A DNA stretch of 52,131 nt from Acinetobacter rongchengensis (GTDB lineage: Bacteria; Pseudomonadota; Gammaproteobacteria; Pseudomonadales; Moraxellaceae): the NCBI RefSeq assembly GCF_003611475.1, contig NZ_RAXT01000021.1, forward strand, positions 1 through 52,131, given 5' to 3'. The position numbers and the translations under genes are program-made. The notes beneath the pieces are model-generated. The model worked only from the letters and a program-made list of their open reading frames with translations. It was not told the origin of the DNA and searched no databases. How positions within the stretch are numbered: position 1 is the stretch's first letter; the number at the start of each line of letters is the position of its first letter. Shown here one piece after another: positions 18,000 to 28,146 of the stretch.

Positions 18000-18032
18000 G
18001 CTACTGAACTTTAATAAACAAAGTTCAGTAGC
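18000..18032 (-). terminator. Terminator of the FimX-like operon
   Basis: GCTACTGAACTTT (18000-18012) and its exact complement (18020-18032) form a 13-bp stem just past the minus-strand stop at 18063. No long T run follows. Confidence 0.6.
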
Positions 18033-18062
18033 ATAGAATAAATAATTTAAGTGCTATTACGA

Positions 18063-20255
18063 TTAATGATCCTGAACATCCGTCAAATGGTCTAATTTCT
18101 TCTGGAAGTACTCGCCTTGTAAAAAGCGAACTTCAACATTCCATGCATTTGCAAATGAATTCATATCATTTAAATTTTTCAAAACCATGTCGATTGGTTT
18201 AATCTCATGGTATTTCTCTAATAAATGTTGGAAGTCAGATAATGCCTTATCATTATTCAATTTTTCAGTAAACTTCTCATCAAGCGTGAGTAAGCCAACA
18301 TCAATTTGTTTTAAGATGGCTTCACTGGAAATGGTTGAACCAAAACGACGAATTGAAATTTCAGCACCATTTTCTCTTAAAACTGCAAATTGCTTCTGAG
18401 ATTCAATGATATTTTTGGCGATGTCTTCTTCATCAAATTGCAAAATCAATGGATGTGAGAGGCGACTCCCCACGATTGTCAGTAATTTTGAAATGAGTTC
18501 AGGGAACTGCTTGTCATTAAATAAAACATGACGATTTAAATTTACAATCAATTTAGCTTCAGGGTATTGCGTAATAAAGTTGTGTAATTGTTTACATGCT
18601 TCCACCAAGATCCAACGGTCTAATTTAATTGAAAGCTCAATATCATCATCAAGTTCTATTAAATTACTGACTTTTTTCCACTGGTTGTTAAAGATAAAGC
18701 CACAAGTCACTTCGTAAATATTTAAAACGCTGTCTTGTTTGTCGTAGAGCTGTTGGTATTTAAGTTGAATTTCACCTTTTTCAAGCGAGCGCACAATTTG
18801 GGTCAGAATAGCTGATTCTTGGAAAGTCGGATTTGCAGCAGGTTCGATCACGGGTTTAGCTGGTGCGACTTCAAATTGAATTGGTTCGATTGCTTCAAGT
18901 TCTAGTTTAGGTTTCTCAACGGTTAACTCAATTTTTGTTTCTTGCAATGTTGCAGACAATTGTAAGTCTGATACTGAATCTTTTTTCACTAAACGGTGAT
19001 CATAAGCTTGTTCTAAAATATGACTGAAGTTTTGTTCAGTAAAGTGATTTGGATCTATGTGGGTATAACCAATTTTTAGATTAAGTGGATAGGTTTTAGA
19101 ATTAATGACAAGTAATTGCGGTTTCTCTAAAGCCTGTAAACCATGAATACGTGATTCTAAAATAGTTTCAGATTCAGCTTGTAAGAGAATACCATATAGA
19201 ATGTTATCGATTTGATAGACTGTATCATTGGTTTGTTCTTTAACAAATTGCTGAAAATGTTCCAAGTATTGAAGAGCTGTATTCCAAGTAGAATTAAAGA
19301 CTTCTTTAGGGCAGTCTGAAAGACTAAATAAAACCAATGCATTGGCTTTAGCAGGTTGATTAATGAGTGAATATTGGATTTGTTGAAAACTATTTGCAAC
19401 AAAAGAAATTCTTTTTTTAGATAGGTCTGATGACGTTGTTGAATGGGTTGAATAGCTATTGGTTTCGATCGTAATTTGAATCGCATCTTCTACATCGGAA
19501 GGTAGAAATTCAATCTTCAAAGGATTCTCAGATTTTGCTTTGCTATTCAACGTATCAATTTCAAAACGAGCAAGATCGAACTGACCTTGTGAAATTTTCT
19601 TAAAACGTTGTTTGAAATCATTGATATTTTTGGGTTGTAAAATATCGAGTAGTGGTAAACCAATAATATCTGCAACATCATTTAAACCGAAGAGTTTTAG
19701 ATATTCTTCATTGGCTTCGGTGTGAATACCTTCTTGGATGAGTGCTACAGCTTTATGTTGCTCGTCTACTAAAGCTTGGGCTTGATGTTTAGCATTTTCA
19801 AGATCGTCCAATAAATGCTTTTGAGCTTGTAGTGTGCGGCTATAGGATAATGCGCGAACCAAGCTTACATAAAAACGTTCAGTATTTTCTAAATTGATGA
19901 CGTCATAGATCCCTTTTTGAATGTAGGATAAATATTGGTCATTTTGATAATCTTCAGGTTTTAAGAGTAAAACAGGAATATCAGCGTCAGCAGATGCTTG
20001 AATCAGTGTAATGGTTTGTTCGATTTTGATATCGTAAGCACGTCCAAAAATAACCAAATCCCATGATGTATTCAGTTGTTTCTCAAAACTCTTTAATTCA
20101 TCCAGTAGGATGGCATGAACCAAATGTTTTTTGCTTTGAAATAAGTCAACAATTTCATTATAACGAATTTGGTTGTCATCAATAATGAGTAATCGAGTTT
20201 CAGAGAGTTTTAACTTCTTCGATAATAACAAATTTCTCACTTCAAGGCTTCCCAT
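18063..20255 (-). CDS. fimX: FimX-like protein (degenerate REC-PAS-GGDEF-EAL)
   Basis: A 730-aa protein with the FimX domain order: degenerate receiver (about 18-140, LLIIDDNQ start but altered phosphorylation site), PAS (about 160-265), degenerate GGDEF (about 275-420, no GGDEF motif), then EAL (about 480-725). The EAL signature is replaced by YEVTCGF and later catalytic residues are not evident, so it should be a c-di-GMP receptor rather than a phosphodiesterase. In Pseudomonas, FimX controls type IV pilus assembly and twitching at the cell pole. Its start overlaps the end of the upstream PilZ-like gene by 19 bases, implying coupled translation. The symbol is by domain similarity only. Confidence 0.7.
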   Translation of the reverse strand: MGSLEVRNLLLSKKLKLSETRLLIIDDNQIRYNEIVDLFQSKKHLVHAILLDELKSFEKQLNTSWDLVIFGRAYDIKIEQTITLIQASADADIPVLLLKPEDYQNDQYLSYIQKGIYDVINLENTERFYVSLVRALSYSRTLQAQKHLLDDLENAKHQAQALVDEQHKAVALIQEGIHTEANEEYLKLFGLNDVADIIGLPLLDILQPKNINDFKQRFKKISQGQFDLARFEIDTLNSKAKSENPLKIEFLPSDVEDAIQITIETNSYSTHSTTSSDLSKKRISFVANSFQQIQYSLINQPAKANALVLFSLSDCPKEVFNSTWNTALQYLEHFQQFVKEQTNDTVYQIDNILYGILLQAESETILESRIHGLQALEKPQLLVINSKTYPLNLKIGYTHIDPNHFTEQNFSHILEQAYDHRLVKKDSVSDLQLSATLQETKIELTVEKPKLELEAIEPIQFEVAPAKPVIEPAANPTFQESAILTQIVRSLEKGEIQLKYQQLYDKQDSVLNIYEVTCGFIFNNQWKKVSNLIELDDDIELSIKLDRWILVEACKQLHNFITQYPEAKLIVNLNRHVLFNDKQFPELISKLLTIVGSRLSHPLILQFDEEDIAKNIIESQKQFAVLRENGAEISIRRFGSTISSEAILKQIDVGLLTLDEKFTEKLNNDKALSDFQHLLEKYHEIKPIDMVLKNLNDMNSFANAWNVEVRFLQGEYFQKKLDHLTDVQDH

Positions 20256-22003
20256 ACATCTTGATTATTCAAATTGGTAGATTGTTGCTCAATAAACTGA
20301 TCAACAACAATGCTTTCTTCATCATTAATCAGTTCAAACTCATACTGGGCAAAACTTTGGGTAATTAACACCGTTTTAGTTAAATACACTTTAATTTCCT
20401 CAGTACCTAAACGCAAATAGATGGCCTGATGCTCTTTAAAGAAAGGTAGATTAGGCACAATAATGGAGATATTTGATTCATTAAGATTTGGAACTTTGAC
20501 CATCAAACAAGGATGATAGTTAAAAGCAGAGCGATCTGCAGGAACTTTAACTGCACATGGATAAATATCCTGTGCCAAAACTTCTAATCCCACTTCAAAA
20601 GTCTTATTTGTGGATTGTTTAATCCAGCGAATAATAGCCCCTCTCCATTTATTTTGAAGATTTTCATTCAACAAAATAAATTCGCCAGTTTTTAAATTGC
20701 GAGGGGTCTCATTGGCCCAACGAACTCGATAACCATTGATACTGATATCAAGAACTTGAGCTTGGTAGATTTGCTTAGATTCACGATCTAAATTTTTAAT
20801 CTGGGTTGTATTCGATGCAGAATTCGAACCTGTAGCAATAGCTGAATGTTTGTTTGACTCAGATTGAAACGCAAAATTATTGTGAATATTTAAAGTTTCA
20901 TAGAAGTTTTTGGCTTTAGATAGATAAAAATGCGCAGACTGTAAACTGAAACAAATCTCCAATTGTGCCGTATATTCATAACGCTCTTGCTGACGTTCAG
21001 AATTGGTGCCAAGTACATTTTGTACATGAAACTTCAAAGCAGCAGACAGATAAATTTTCTCATTCTTAGACATGTATTCAGCGTCTTTATGAATGGTTAA
21101 ATTGATATGTTCAAGCAGATTTTGTGTTGAAACGTATAAACTGGTACGAAAGTTAGGATGTTGTTTACGATTATAAATAGGGGGAATATCTTTTGATCCA
21201 TCAACCACATAACGTGCCAGTGCTGTTTCTCTAGGTAAAATTTGAACTAATTTTACCCAGTCAAAAGTACATTGATACAATGCTTGGGTTTCTGACGGAC
21301 GTATTTGATGTGTATTGAAAATATCTAACAATAATACTTGCGCATAGGCTTGTTGAATATTCTGAATAGTAAAATGCGTACCTTGTAATTGGTTTACATT
21401 GATATTAAATTCTTGGTTTTTAACGGATAATTCATAAAGGTAATGCGTTGTTAGCCATTGTTTAGACAGTGGTCCACTATAAAGCATTTGTTGTTGTACA
21501 AGTAATAAACCTAACTGTTCCAAAGCGTAAAATGTTGCAAGGATTCTGGCAGTTTTCAGATTACGTTTTTGCTTAAATTTAAAAAAAGAAAGTTTATTTT
21601 GAGAAAGTGCTTGATCACTTCTTTGCACAATATTGATATAAATATTGGTGAAATAAGTTCGAATTCTTGTGATTAAATCAATGATGTGTTCAATACGGTC
21701 AGATTGGGAAAGACCTTGATTTAAAATATTTTTTTCTAAGCTCGAAAGTAAACTTTCGGTAATAGGGTGTAATACTTGAATTAAGTCAAAACGTAGCGTT
21801 TCACTGCAATTGAGCTCACTAATTTCATGAATTGCTTTTAAAACAGATTCGGCTGTATCGCCCAACTGCATAATTGACAATGTTGTGGTCCAAGCGGTTA
21901 CAGATTCAACAGTTTTGTCTGCAAAACTTAAATTTTCACGCTGTAATGACGTGGAACTATGAAAAATTTCAGAAATCTCTTTATTTATCATGTTTGTGTT
22001 CAA
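20237..22003 (-). CDS. Large protein with a PilZ-like domain, partner of the FimX-like gene
   Basis: A 588-aa, mostly alpha-helical cytoplasmic protein. Around residues 415-480 it has VLDISINGYRVRW followed by GEFILLNE and WRGAIIRW, matching the D-x-S-x-x-G half of a PilZ domain; the arginine pair that binds c-di-GMP (RxxxR) is not seen, only RESKQ. A similar large PilZ-like gene lies beside fimX in pseudomonads as I recall it, so a role with FimX in type IV pilus control is a reasonable inference. It follows epmB on the same strand (3-base gap) and overlaps the FimX-like gene. Confidence 0.6.
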   Translation of the reverse strand: MNTNMINKEISEIFHSSTSLQRENLSFADKTVESVTAWTTTLSIMQLGDTAESVLKAIHEISELNCSETLRFDLIQVLHPITESLLSSLEKNILNQGLSQSDRIEHIIDLITRIRTYFTNIYINIVQRSDQALSQNKLSFFKFKQKRNLKTARILATFYALEQLGLLLVQQQMLYSGPLSKQWLTTHYLYELSVKNQEFNINVNQLQGTHFTIQNIQQAYAQVLLLDIFNTHQIRPSETQALYQCTFDWVKLVQILPRETALARYVVDGSKDIPPIYNRKQHPNFRTSLYVSTQNLLEHINLTIHKDAEYMSKNEKIYLSAALKFHVQNVLGTNSERQQERYEYTAQLEICFSLQSAHFYLSKAKNFYETLNIHNNFAFQSESNKHSAIATGSNSASNTTQIKNLDRESKQIYQAQVLDISINGYRVRWANETPRNLKTGEFILLNENLQNKWRGAIIRWIKQSTNKTFEVGLEVLAQDIYPCAVKVPADRSAFNYHPCLMVKVPNLNESNISIIVPNLPFFKEHQAIYLRLGTEEIKVYLTKTVLITQSFAQYEFELINDEESIVVDQFIEQQSTNLNNQDVWEALK

Positions 22004-22006
22004 CTC

Positions 22007-23020
22007 TTAGAAGGTTGTAACTCCAAAAAGCGGTGTCTTATTGTTTTCTCCCGCAATCTCTCGAACTAGTTTTGGCACTAGATAACCCGGTAAACTGGCT
22101 AATACTTCTGTATAAATCTCATTAATTTTTTCCGTCCCTAAATCAAAATGATGTGCACCTTTTACTTTATCTAATACATGTAAATAGTAAGGTAAAATTT
22201 GTGCCTCAAAAAGTCGATGACTTAATTCAACTAAAATTTGTGCCGAATCATTTACACCTTTAAGTAAAACTGCTTGATTCAACACAAGAATATTATGTTT
22301 TGCCAATTGAGAGAGTTTTGAACAAGTCAAATCATCCAATTCAGCTGGATGATTTGAGTGTACCACTAGAATGACACGTAGCCTACTGTTTTTCAATAAA
22401 GAAACAAGTTCTTCGTCAATTCTTTCGGGAATAACGATAGGAACTCGTGAATGAATTCTCAAGATTTTGATTTGATTGAGCGTTGTTAGTCGTTCTATCC
22501 AAAGGGCTAATTTTCTATTAGATAAAGTTAAGGGATCTCCACCACTCAAGATAACTTCATTAATTTCAGGATGTGCCTCTAAATAATCTTTAATCTTTAG
22601 CCAATCTTCACTTTTAGGTAAGTTTTCCTGATAAGGGAAATGTCTCCGAAAACAATATCGGCAATGAACTGCACACGCTCCAGTTAAAGTTAGCAAAAAA
22701 CGTGACTTATATTTATGTAACACGCCGGGTAATTGATTGGCCTGTTCTTCACCAAGCGGGTCAGTTATAAAGCCCTGATGTTCTTCTAATTCAAGATGAT
22801 GTGGAAGGATTTGTAATAATAGTGGATCAAAAGCATTGCCAACTTGCATTTTTCTGACAAAAGCACGCGGTACACGTAACTTGAACTGTTCAGAAGCAAG
22901 TAATGCGCCTGACAGTAAATCATCTACTGAAAGTTCTAAGATGTTCAGTAACTCAGCAGGAGAGGTGATTAAATCACTCATCTGTGATTGCCAGTTTTGC
23001 TCTTGATATAAATAAGTCAT
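22007..23020 (-). CDS. epmB: EF-P (R)-beta-lysylation: lysine 2,3-aminomutase EpmB
   Basis: A 337-aa radical-SAM, PLP-dependent aminomutase that turns (S)-alpha-lysine into (R)-beta-lysine for EpmA to attach to elongation factor P. The radical SAM cluster motif C-x3-C-x2-C is in CAVHCRYCFRRHFPY, and ILSGGDPLTL is the conserved SAM-binding GGD/E-P motif. The short length separates it from fermentative KamA enzymes (over 400 aa). It is divergent from efp, its substrate gene, which strongly supports the assignment. EpmA is not in the window. Confidence 0.95.
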   Translation of the reverse strand: MTYLYQEQNWQSQMSDLITSPAELLNILELSVDDLLSGALLASEQFKLRVPRAFVRKMQVGNAFDPLLLQILPHHLELEEHQGFITDPLGEEQANQLPGVLHKYKSRFLLTLTGACAVHCRYCFRRHFPYQENLPKSEDWLKIKDYLEAHPEINEVILSGGDPLTLSNRKLALWIERLTTLNQIKILRIHSRVPIVIPERIDEELVSLLKNSRLRVILVVHSNHPAELDDLTCSKLSQLAKHNILVLNQAVLLKGVNDSAQILVELSHRLFEAQILPYYLHVLDKVKGAHHFDLGTEKINEIYTEVLASLPGYLVPKLVREIAGENNKTPLFGVTTF

Positions 23021-23374
23021 GAAAAATAGAAAAAAGTCGTCGAGTTAAATACAGTTTGCATGGCAATCATGTATTTTGAGAGATTTGAAAATGGACTAGG
23101 CCAAACAAGTATTTTAGAGCCAAGTTTAGCCGTTAATTTTAACACTTTGTCTGTCTAGAAGCATACTTTAAAGCCTAAAATTGGGTTGTATTTAGCGAAT
23201 ATCTGAACATTACTGAAAATTTTTACATTGCTTCAAAGTGTCTAGGTCATTTAGAATAGAGTCGAATGAAAATATGGCATTGCGAATTGAGAAAGATTCG
23301 CAATAGTATTTTATACATGCTATATGATTTTAAGCATGAATAGATTAAAGATTTAAGTTTGGAGTGTGCCTTTC
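23021..23374. other. Divergent promoter region of epmB and efp
   Basis: About 350 AT-rich bases without a gene. The only clear structure is the hairpin at 23279-23304. I do not see a convincing sigma-70 promoter pair for either gene. Confidence 0.5.
23279..23304 (+). promoter_or_regulatory. Hairpin in the efp leader
   Basis: ATTGCGAAT (23279-23287) pairs perfectly with ATTCGCAAT (23296-23304) around an 8-base loop, about 70 bases before the efp start. It may be an operator dyad or a leader stem. Confidence 0.35.
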
Positions 23375-23944
23375 ATGGCCTATTATTCTACAAATGATTT
23401 TAAAGCAGGCCTTAAGGTTATGCTTGATGGTAACCCATGTTCAATCATGGAAAATGAATATGTAAAACCAGGTAAAGGTCAAGCATTTAACCGTGTAAAA
23501 CTACGTAACCTTAAATCTGGAAAAGTATTAGAAAAAACTTTCAAATCAGGTGACTCTCTAGAAGCTGCTGATATTGTAGAAGTTGAAATGGATTACTTAT
23601 ACAACGACGGTGAGCTATGGAACTTCATGGATCCTGTATCTTTCGAGCAAATTGCAGCAGATAAAGTTGCAATGGGTGATGCTGCGAAATGGTTAAAAGA
23701 CGATTCAAACGAAAAATGTACAATCATGTTGTTCAATGGCGTTCCATTAACAGTGAGCCCACCTAATTTCGTGGTTTTAAAAATCGTTGAAACTGATCCA
23801 GGTGTGCGTGGTGATACTTCTGGCGGTGGCGGTAAACCAGCCAAGCTAGAAACTGGCGCAGTTGTACGTGTTCCATTATTTGTACAGCAAGAAGAAAGCG
23901 TTCGTGTAGACACTCGTACAGGTGATTACCTAGAGCGTGCATAA
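23375..23944 (+). CDS. efp: Elongation factor P
   Basis: A 189-aa EF-P, the translation factor that rescues ribosomes stalled at polyproline. The KOW-like domain I carries the loop [11 protein letters not shown], in which K34 is the residue beta-lysylated by EpmA/EpmB; two OB domains follow. The start is the ATG at 23375, ten bases after GGAG. A GTG three codons earlier sits only one base after the ribosome site and is rejected. A hairpin follows the gene. Confidence 0.97.
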   Translation: MAYYSTNDFKAGLKVMLDGNPCSIMENEYVKPGKGQAFNRVKLRNLKSGKVLEKTFKSGDSLEAADIVEVEMDYLYNDGELWNFMDPVSFEQIAADKVAMGDAAKWLKDDSNEKCTIMLFNGVPLTVSPPNFVVLKIVETDPGVRGDTSGGGGKPAKLETGAVVRVPLFVQQEESVRVDTRTGDYLERA

Positions 23945-24749
23945 TCTCCACAGGTTATGTTTTATGTGGGAAAACATATTCAGCGTTTGATCACTGATGT
24001 TTTCCCATATTATTGTTGGTGCTGAGTGCTTAGAAGTAGTTTAGCAATCAACCTCAAACTCTCGCCCCTTATATATGATTCAGAATAATCACAAATAAAA
24101 ATTCTTAACTACTAAATCCTGACAATCTTTCAATCCCAACAATCTTAAAAGTCATCTGTTGAAATTCATTCTCCTGTATTTTTACTCTTTCATGCTTTAT
24201 TTGCTGTTATTTCTTCGAATATGACTGAAACCAGACATGTTGAATGTTGACTTGTCATAGGGTGAAGCGAGATTTGATATGAGGAATGAGGAGTTCATAA
24301 GTTCAAACTGTTGAACATATTCTTGTTGGAATATGACTTAAGTGTATTAAAAAACTTTATGCAGCTTTGGTCATTTAAGGATTTCAAAACTAAAGAAGCT
24401 TTTTTGAAACAAAAGAGTAGAAAACTATTCAAGTATTGATTGAAAAATAAACGATGAAAAACTGATAAAAATGAAGGTGAATTACGACCAAAGTATTAGA
24501 TCGGGATTAAAAAATAAATAGTAGAGTCAAAAGGTCGGAATACAATTTAATTATAAAAATAACAGTGTAAATATTTAAGTCATGCAATTGTCATGCTAAA
24601 TGTACATATTCAAATCAATTTTTATTCCAAAGTCTTAGATGAAAACAACAATATGAGGAGTAGAGTTGCCAAGGAAAGAGTCACATGGAAATGAGTTTAG
24701 GTAAATAAGAACAAAGGAACTGCTTTTGTTATCAAGATGAGAGGTATTT
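23945..24749. other. Long intergenic region between efp and cstA
   Basis: About 800 bases with no convincing gene on either strand. It begins with the efp hairpin (23967-24007). The rest is AT-rich; it is probably the regulatory region of cstA, a starvation-responsive gene in other bacteria, but I find no clear promoter or operator. Confidence 0.5.
23967..24007 (+). terminator. Hairpin after efp
   Basis: TGGGAAAACAT (23967-23977) pairs with ATGTTTTCCCA (23997-24007). An upstream ATGTTTT (23958-23964) can pair with the same first arm, giving an alternative fold. No T run follows. Confidence 0.5.
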
Positions 24750-26849
24750 ATGGAAAGTATTGAAACGAAATTATCACCCCTCTCAAAGCTTATATGGGTG
24801 ATTGTGGCTATCATCGGCGCAGTATCATTTGGGATACTGGCTGTAAGCAGGGGGGAGCATGTGAATGCTGTGTGGTTAGTCCTTGCAGCAGTTTGTGTAT
24901 ATAGCATTGCTTATCGCTTCTATAGTTTATTTATTGCCAACAAAGTATTTGAATTAAACGCAAGACGATTAACCCCAGCACATCGTTTAAACGACGGATT
25001 GGACTATGTGCCGACCAATAAATATGTGCTTTTTGGACACCATTTTGCTGCAATTGCAGGTGCTGGACCATTGGTCGGGCCTATTCTTGCTGCACAGATG
25101 GGTTATTTACCTGGTACGATTTGGTTACTTGTCGGGGTGGTACTCGCGGGAGCCGTTCAAGACTTTCTCGTATTATTCATATCCACACGACGTGATGGAC
25201 GTTCATTGGGCGAAATGGCCAAGCAAGAGCTAGGTTCATTTGCAGGTGTTGTGGTCATGCTAGGTGCTTTGGGGGTAATGATTATTATCCTTGCAGTATT
25301 GGCATTGGTTGTCGTGAAAGCATTAGCACATAGCCCATGGGGAGTATTCTCTATTGCAGCGACGATACCGATCGCGTTGTTCATGGGTATCTACATGCGT
25401 TACTTGCGTCCAGGGAAAATTGCTGAAGTTTCGATCATTGGTTTTGTATTGATGATGGCGGCAATTGTCTATGGGGGTAATGTTGCTGCTGATCCATATT
25501 GGGGGCCATTTTTCACATTAACAGGTACGCAACTGACTTGGGCTTTGATCATCTATGGTTTTGTCGCATCAGTTTTACCTGTTTGGTTGTTATTAGCACC
25601 ACGTGATTATTTATCTACTTTCTTGAAAATTGGGGTAATCGCAGGGCTTGCAGTCGGTATTATGGTTGCAATGCCAATGTTGAAAATGCCGTCAGTGACA
25701 CATTTTGTTGATGGTACGGGTCCTGTTTTTGCTGGTTCAATGTTCCCATTCCTCTTCATTACCATTGCTTGTGGTGCGATTTCTGGTTTCCACGCCTTAG
25801 TATCTTCTGGTACAACACCTAAATTGGTCGATAACGAAGTGAATATTCGTGTCATCGGTTATGGTGGCATGTTAATGGAATCATTTGTTGCCATTATGGC
25901 AATGATTTGTGCGACTGTACTTGAGCCAGGTGTGTACTTTGCCATTAACTCGCCAGCTGCGGTGCTTGGTACAACTGTAGAAAGTGCGGCTGAAGCTGTG
26001 CGTACATTGGGCTTTGTCGTAACCCCTGAAACATTGGCTTTATTGGCAAAAGACGTCGGTGAAACGACGATTCTTTCACGTACTGGTGGTGCACCTACGT
26101 TTGCTATTGGTATGGCACATATCATCACGGAAATTTTCAATAACCGTTCAATGATGGCGTTCTGGTATCACTTCGCAATTCTTTTCGAAGCTTTATTTAT
26201 TTTAACTGCAGTTGATGCAGGGACACGTGCTTGTCGTTTTATGGTTCAAGATACTGTAGGTATCGTTGTTCCAGCACTTAAAAATTCGCACAATTTTGTC
26301 GGTAATATGATTGGTACCGCAGTTGCTGTCGCAGGATGGGGCTTCTTCGTTTATCAAGGTGTTGTGGATCCTCTCGGTGGTATTAACAGTCTATGGCCAT
26401 TGTTTGGTATTGGTAACCAAATGCTTGCTGCTATGGCGTTGATCTTAGGTACAGTAATTTTATTCAAGATGAAAAAAGAGAAATATGTTTGGGTGACGAT
26501 TGTCCCAACTATTTTCTTAATCATCACCTGTATGACTGCGGGTTGGCAAAAAATCTTCCATGAAAATCCAAAAATTGGTTTCTTGGCTCAAGCAGATAAG
26601 TTCTCTGCTGCTATTGCTAAAGGTGAGATTTTAAAACCAGCTAAAACACTTGAAGAAATGCAAACAATTGTATTATCAAATCAAATTAATGCTGCGCTTT
26701 GTGCATTCTTTATGATTGTGGCAATTGTGATGGTTTTCGCTGCGATTGGTGTCATTCGTCGTGCATTGGCGAGCCCAGTTCCAACGGTAAATGAAGCACC
26801 AGCAGTATATGCAGATCCTGAAGAAGTTTCTGTTTCTAAGTCACATTAA
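24750..26849 (+). CDS. cstA: CstA-family carbon starvation protein / pyruvate transporter
   Basis: A 699-aa inner-membrane protein with many helices, the length of E. coli CstA (701 aa). Family signatures include YVLFGHHFAAIAGAGPLVGPILAAQMGYLPG (24997-25111, seen across the N-terminal third) and FHALVSSGTTPKLV. CstA and its paralogue BtsT take up pyruvate, and peptides have also been proposed as substrates. Such genes normally form an operon with the small yjiX/ybdD gene; here that gene lies 5.2 kb away because a transposon was inserted 32 bases after this stop. The ATG follows GAGAGG. Confidence 0.93.
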   Translation: MESIETKLSPLSKLIWVIVAIIGAVSFGILAVSRGEHVNAVWLVLAAVCVYSIAYRFYSLFIANKVFELNARRLTPAHRLNDGLDYVPTNKYVLFGHHFAAIAGAGPLVGPILAAQMGYLPGTIWLLVGVVLAGAVQDFLVLFISTRRDGRSLGEMAKQELGSFAGVVVMLGALGVMIIILAVLALVVVKALAHSPWGVFSIAATIPIALFMGIYMRYLRPGKIAEVSIIGFVLMMAAIVYGGNVAADPYWGPFFTLTGTQLTWALIIYGFVASVLPVWLLLAPRDYLSTFLKIGVIAGLAVGIMVAMPMLKMPSVTHFVDGTGPVFAGSMFPFLFITIACGAISGFHALVSSGTTPKLVDNEVNIRVIGYGGMLMESFVAIMAMICATVLEPGVYFAINSPAAVLGTTVESAAEAVRTLGFVVTPETLALLAKDVGETTILSRTGGAPTFAIGMAHIITEIFNNRSMMAFWYHFAILFEALFILTAVDAGTRACRFMVQDTVGIVVPALKNSHNFVGNMIGTAVAVAGWGFFVYQGVVDPLGGINSLWPLFGIGNQMLAAMALILGTVILFKMKKEKYVWVTIVPTIFLIITCMTAGWQKIFHENPKIGFLAQADKFSAAIAKGEILKPAKTLEEMQTIVLSNQINAALCAFFMIVAIVMVFAAIGVIRRALASPVPTVNEAPAVYADPEEVSVSKSH

Positions 26850-26873
26850 TATTTTGCGAATTTATTTTTGCAA

Positions 26874-26881
26874 GAAATAAA
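26874..26881 (+). repeat. Left copy of 8-bp target-site duplication
   Basis: GAAATAAA directly abuts the left inverted repeat and is repeated exactly at 32034-32041. An 8-bp duplication is the size made by IS1595-family transposases. Confidence 0.88.
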
Positions 26882-26905
26882 CGCTATTATGTAGCAGTTG
26901 CACAA
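26882..26905 (+). repeat. Left terminal inverted repeat
   Basis: Begins CGCTATTATGTAGC and ends GCACAA. Its reverse complement matches 32010-32033 at 22 of 24 positions; the two differences are internal. Confidence 0.88.
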
Positions 26906-26933
26906 AGATATAATAATCAATTACATAATAAAA

Positions 26934-26962
26934 AAAGAAGCTAGGTTTTCCCTAGCTCCTTT
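26934..26962 (-). terminator. Terminator of the defence operon
   Basis: AGCTAGG (26939-26945) pairs with CCTAGCT (26951-26957). On the minus strand the stem is followed by TCTTTTTTT. It sits 23 bases past the DUF262-HNH stop and inside the left end of the element. Confidence 0.85.
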
Positions 26963-26979
26963 TAAAAACAACTAGATTA

Positions 26980-28146
26980 TTAGCGATTACCTTTACTTCT
27001 ATTATGAGTAATACAAAGCATTTCACAGTTTTGGATATTAGTTGCACCGCCTTTACTCCAAGCCTGTACATGGTCTGCATCCATTTCTTTAAGTGAGTAA
27101 ATCTTGGTCTTATTCGCATTATTGCCATTGACACATAATGGACAATTTGAAACACCTTTCTCGGAAGCATCTTTAGTTTGTGATGCGTAGGCTTTACGTT
27201 TAATTGCATCATCAAAAACACGAACATCCAATAAACGACTATCAGTTTTACCGCCTAATATGTACTCAAAAATACCTTTTCTGTTTTTAACATAAGGGTC
27301 AGCGTAGAGCGTTTTAACATCATCAGAAATCTTAGATGGATTATAAGCATTGGTCTTATAACTTTCATACAAGTTACCCCAATCCAAACCTTTCATTTCT
27401 TTTTCAATATTAAGAAAAATGGTACTCGCCCAATCTATAACAGTGTTGAAATAAGTAGTTAGCTCGTTTATATGATTGTCGTGGCGGTGCTGCCCCATGT
27501 AATCACTAACATTGCCTTTACTCACCCAATTTAGGGCTGTAGCTAAGAAATCCTGACGAATAGCACTACCACTAACAAAGCTACTCCATTTTTGAATTAA
27601 AGCGTTTTGAGAGTTGCTAAACTGTGCTTTAGCAAGCGTTACAAATGAGCCTGAATAAACTGCATTTAGTAATTCTTGTTCATTAAGTGGCACACCTGAA
27701 ATATTAATAGTTTTAAACCATTCCTTTATTTCGCTTTCAGTACCATTGCATTCGTAAACTAAGATCGTTGTATCTAGTATTTTCTGCTTTTGGTCTTTAG
27801 GTAAACTATGGAAATATTGTGGGGTTTTGCTACCTTCAAAAAATATAGCGAACTTTCCTGTTAAAAACCGTCCAATACTTGTGATTCTTTGCTGACCATC
27901 TAACACCTCAAAAGTATCATCACCTGTCTGATTAAAGTAAATTAATCCTAATGGATAGCCCTTTAAAATGGATTGAATAACAGCTACGTCTTTTTTACCA
28001 TCTGCGTATATATAATTCCGTTGATATTCAGGCTGAATAGTCAATTTACCCGACAAGCCAAATAAACCTTTTCCCTCAAGTTCGTTATAAATAAAGCCTT
28101 CGCATAGGTCTTTGATCGTGATTTTGGTATTTAAATTTGTTTGCAT
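26980..28146 (-). CDS. DUF262-HNH nuclease (GmrSD-like restriction protein)
   Basis: A 388-aa protein. The N-terminal DUF262 domain has the invariant DGQQR at residues 83-87, in the ParB/sulfiredoxin-like fold that binds or hydrolyses nucleotides in GmrSD-type restriction factors. The C-terminus (from about 335) is an HNH nuclease: CPLC, then [16 protein letters not shown] and [12 protein letters not shown], with the catalytic DH and the closing H-N-R. This is a true HNH rather than the DUF1524 version of GmrD. The ATG at 28144-28146 directly follows the stop of the 292-aa gene, so the two are translationally coupled. It is the likely DNA-cutting component of the cassette. Confidence 0.82.
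   Translation of the reverse strand: MQTNLNTKITIKDLCEGFIYNELEGKGLFGLSGKLTIQPEYQRNYIYADGKKDVAVIQSILKGYPLGLIYFNQTGDDTFEVLDGQQRITSIGRFLTGKFAIFFEGSKTPQYFHSLPKDQKQKILDTTILVYECNGTESEIKEWFKTINISGVPLNEQELLNAVYSGSFVTLAKAQFSNSQNALIQKWSSFVSGSAIRQDFLATALNWVSKGNVSDYMGQHRHDNHINELTTYFNTVIDWASTIFLNIEKEMKGLDWGNLYESYKTNAYNPSKISDDVKTLYADPYVKNRKGIFEYILGGKTDSRLLDVRVFDDAIKRKAYASQTKDASEKGVSNCPLCVNGNNANKTKIYSLKEMDADHVQAWSKGGATNIQNCEMLCITHNRSKGNR

Noticed and set aside
18063..20255. Active c-di-GMP phosphodiesterase or cyclase
   Set aside because: GGDEF and EAL signatures are absent at the expected places.
23366..23374. GTG start three codons upstream for efp
   Set aside because: It begins one base after the ribosome site; the ATG at 23375 has correct spacing and puts the modified lysine at position 34.
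24635..24907. Minus-strand open frame before and inside cstA
   Set aside because: It overlaps the cstA start antisense and has no family resemblance.
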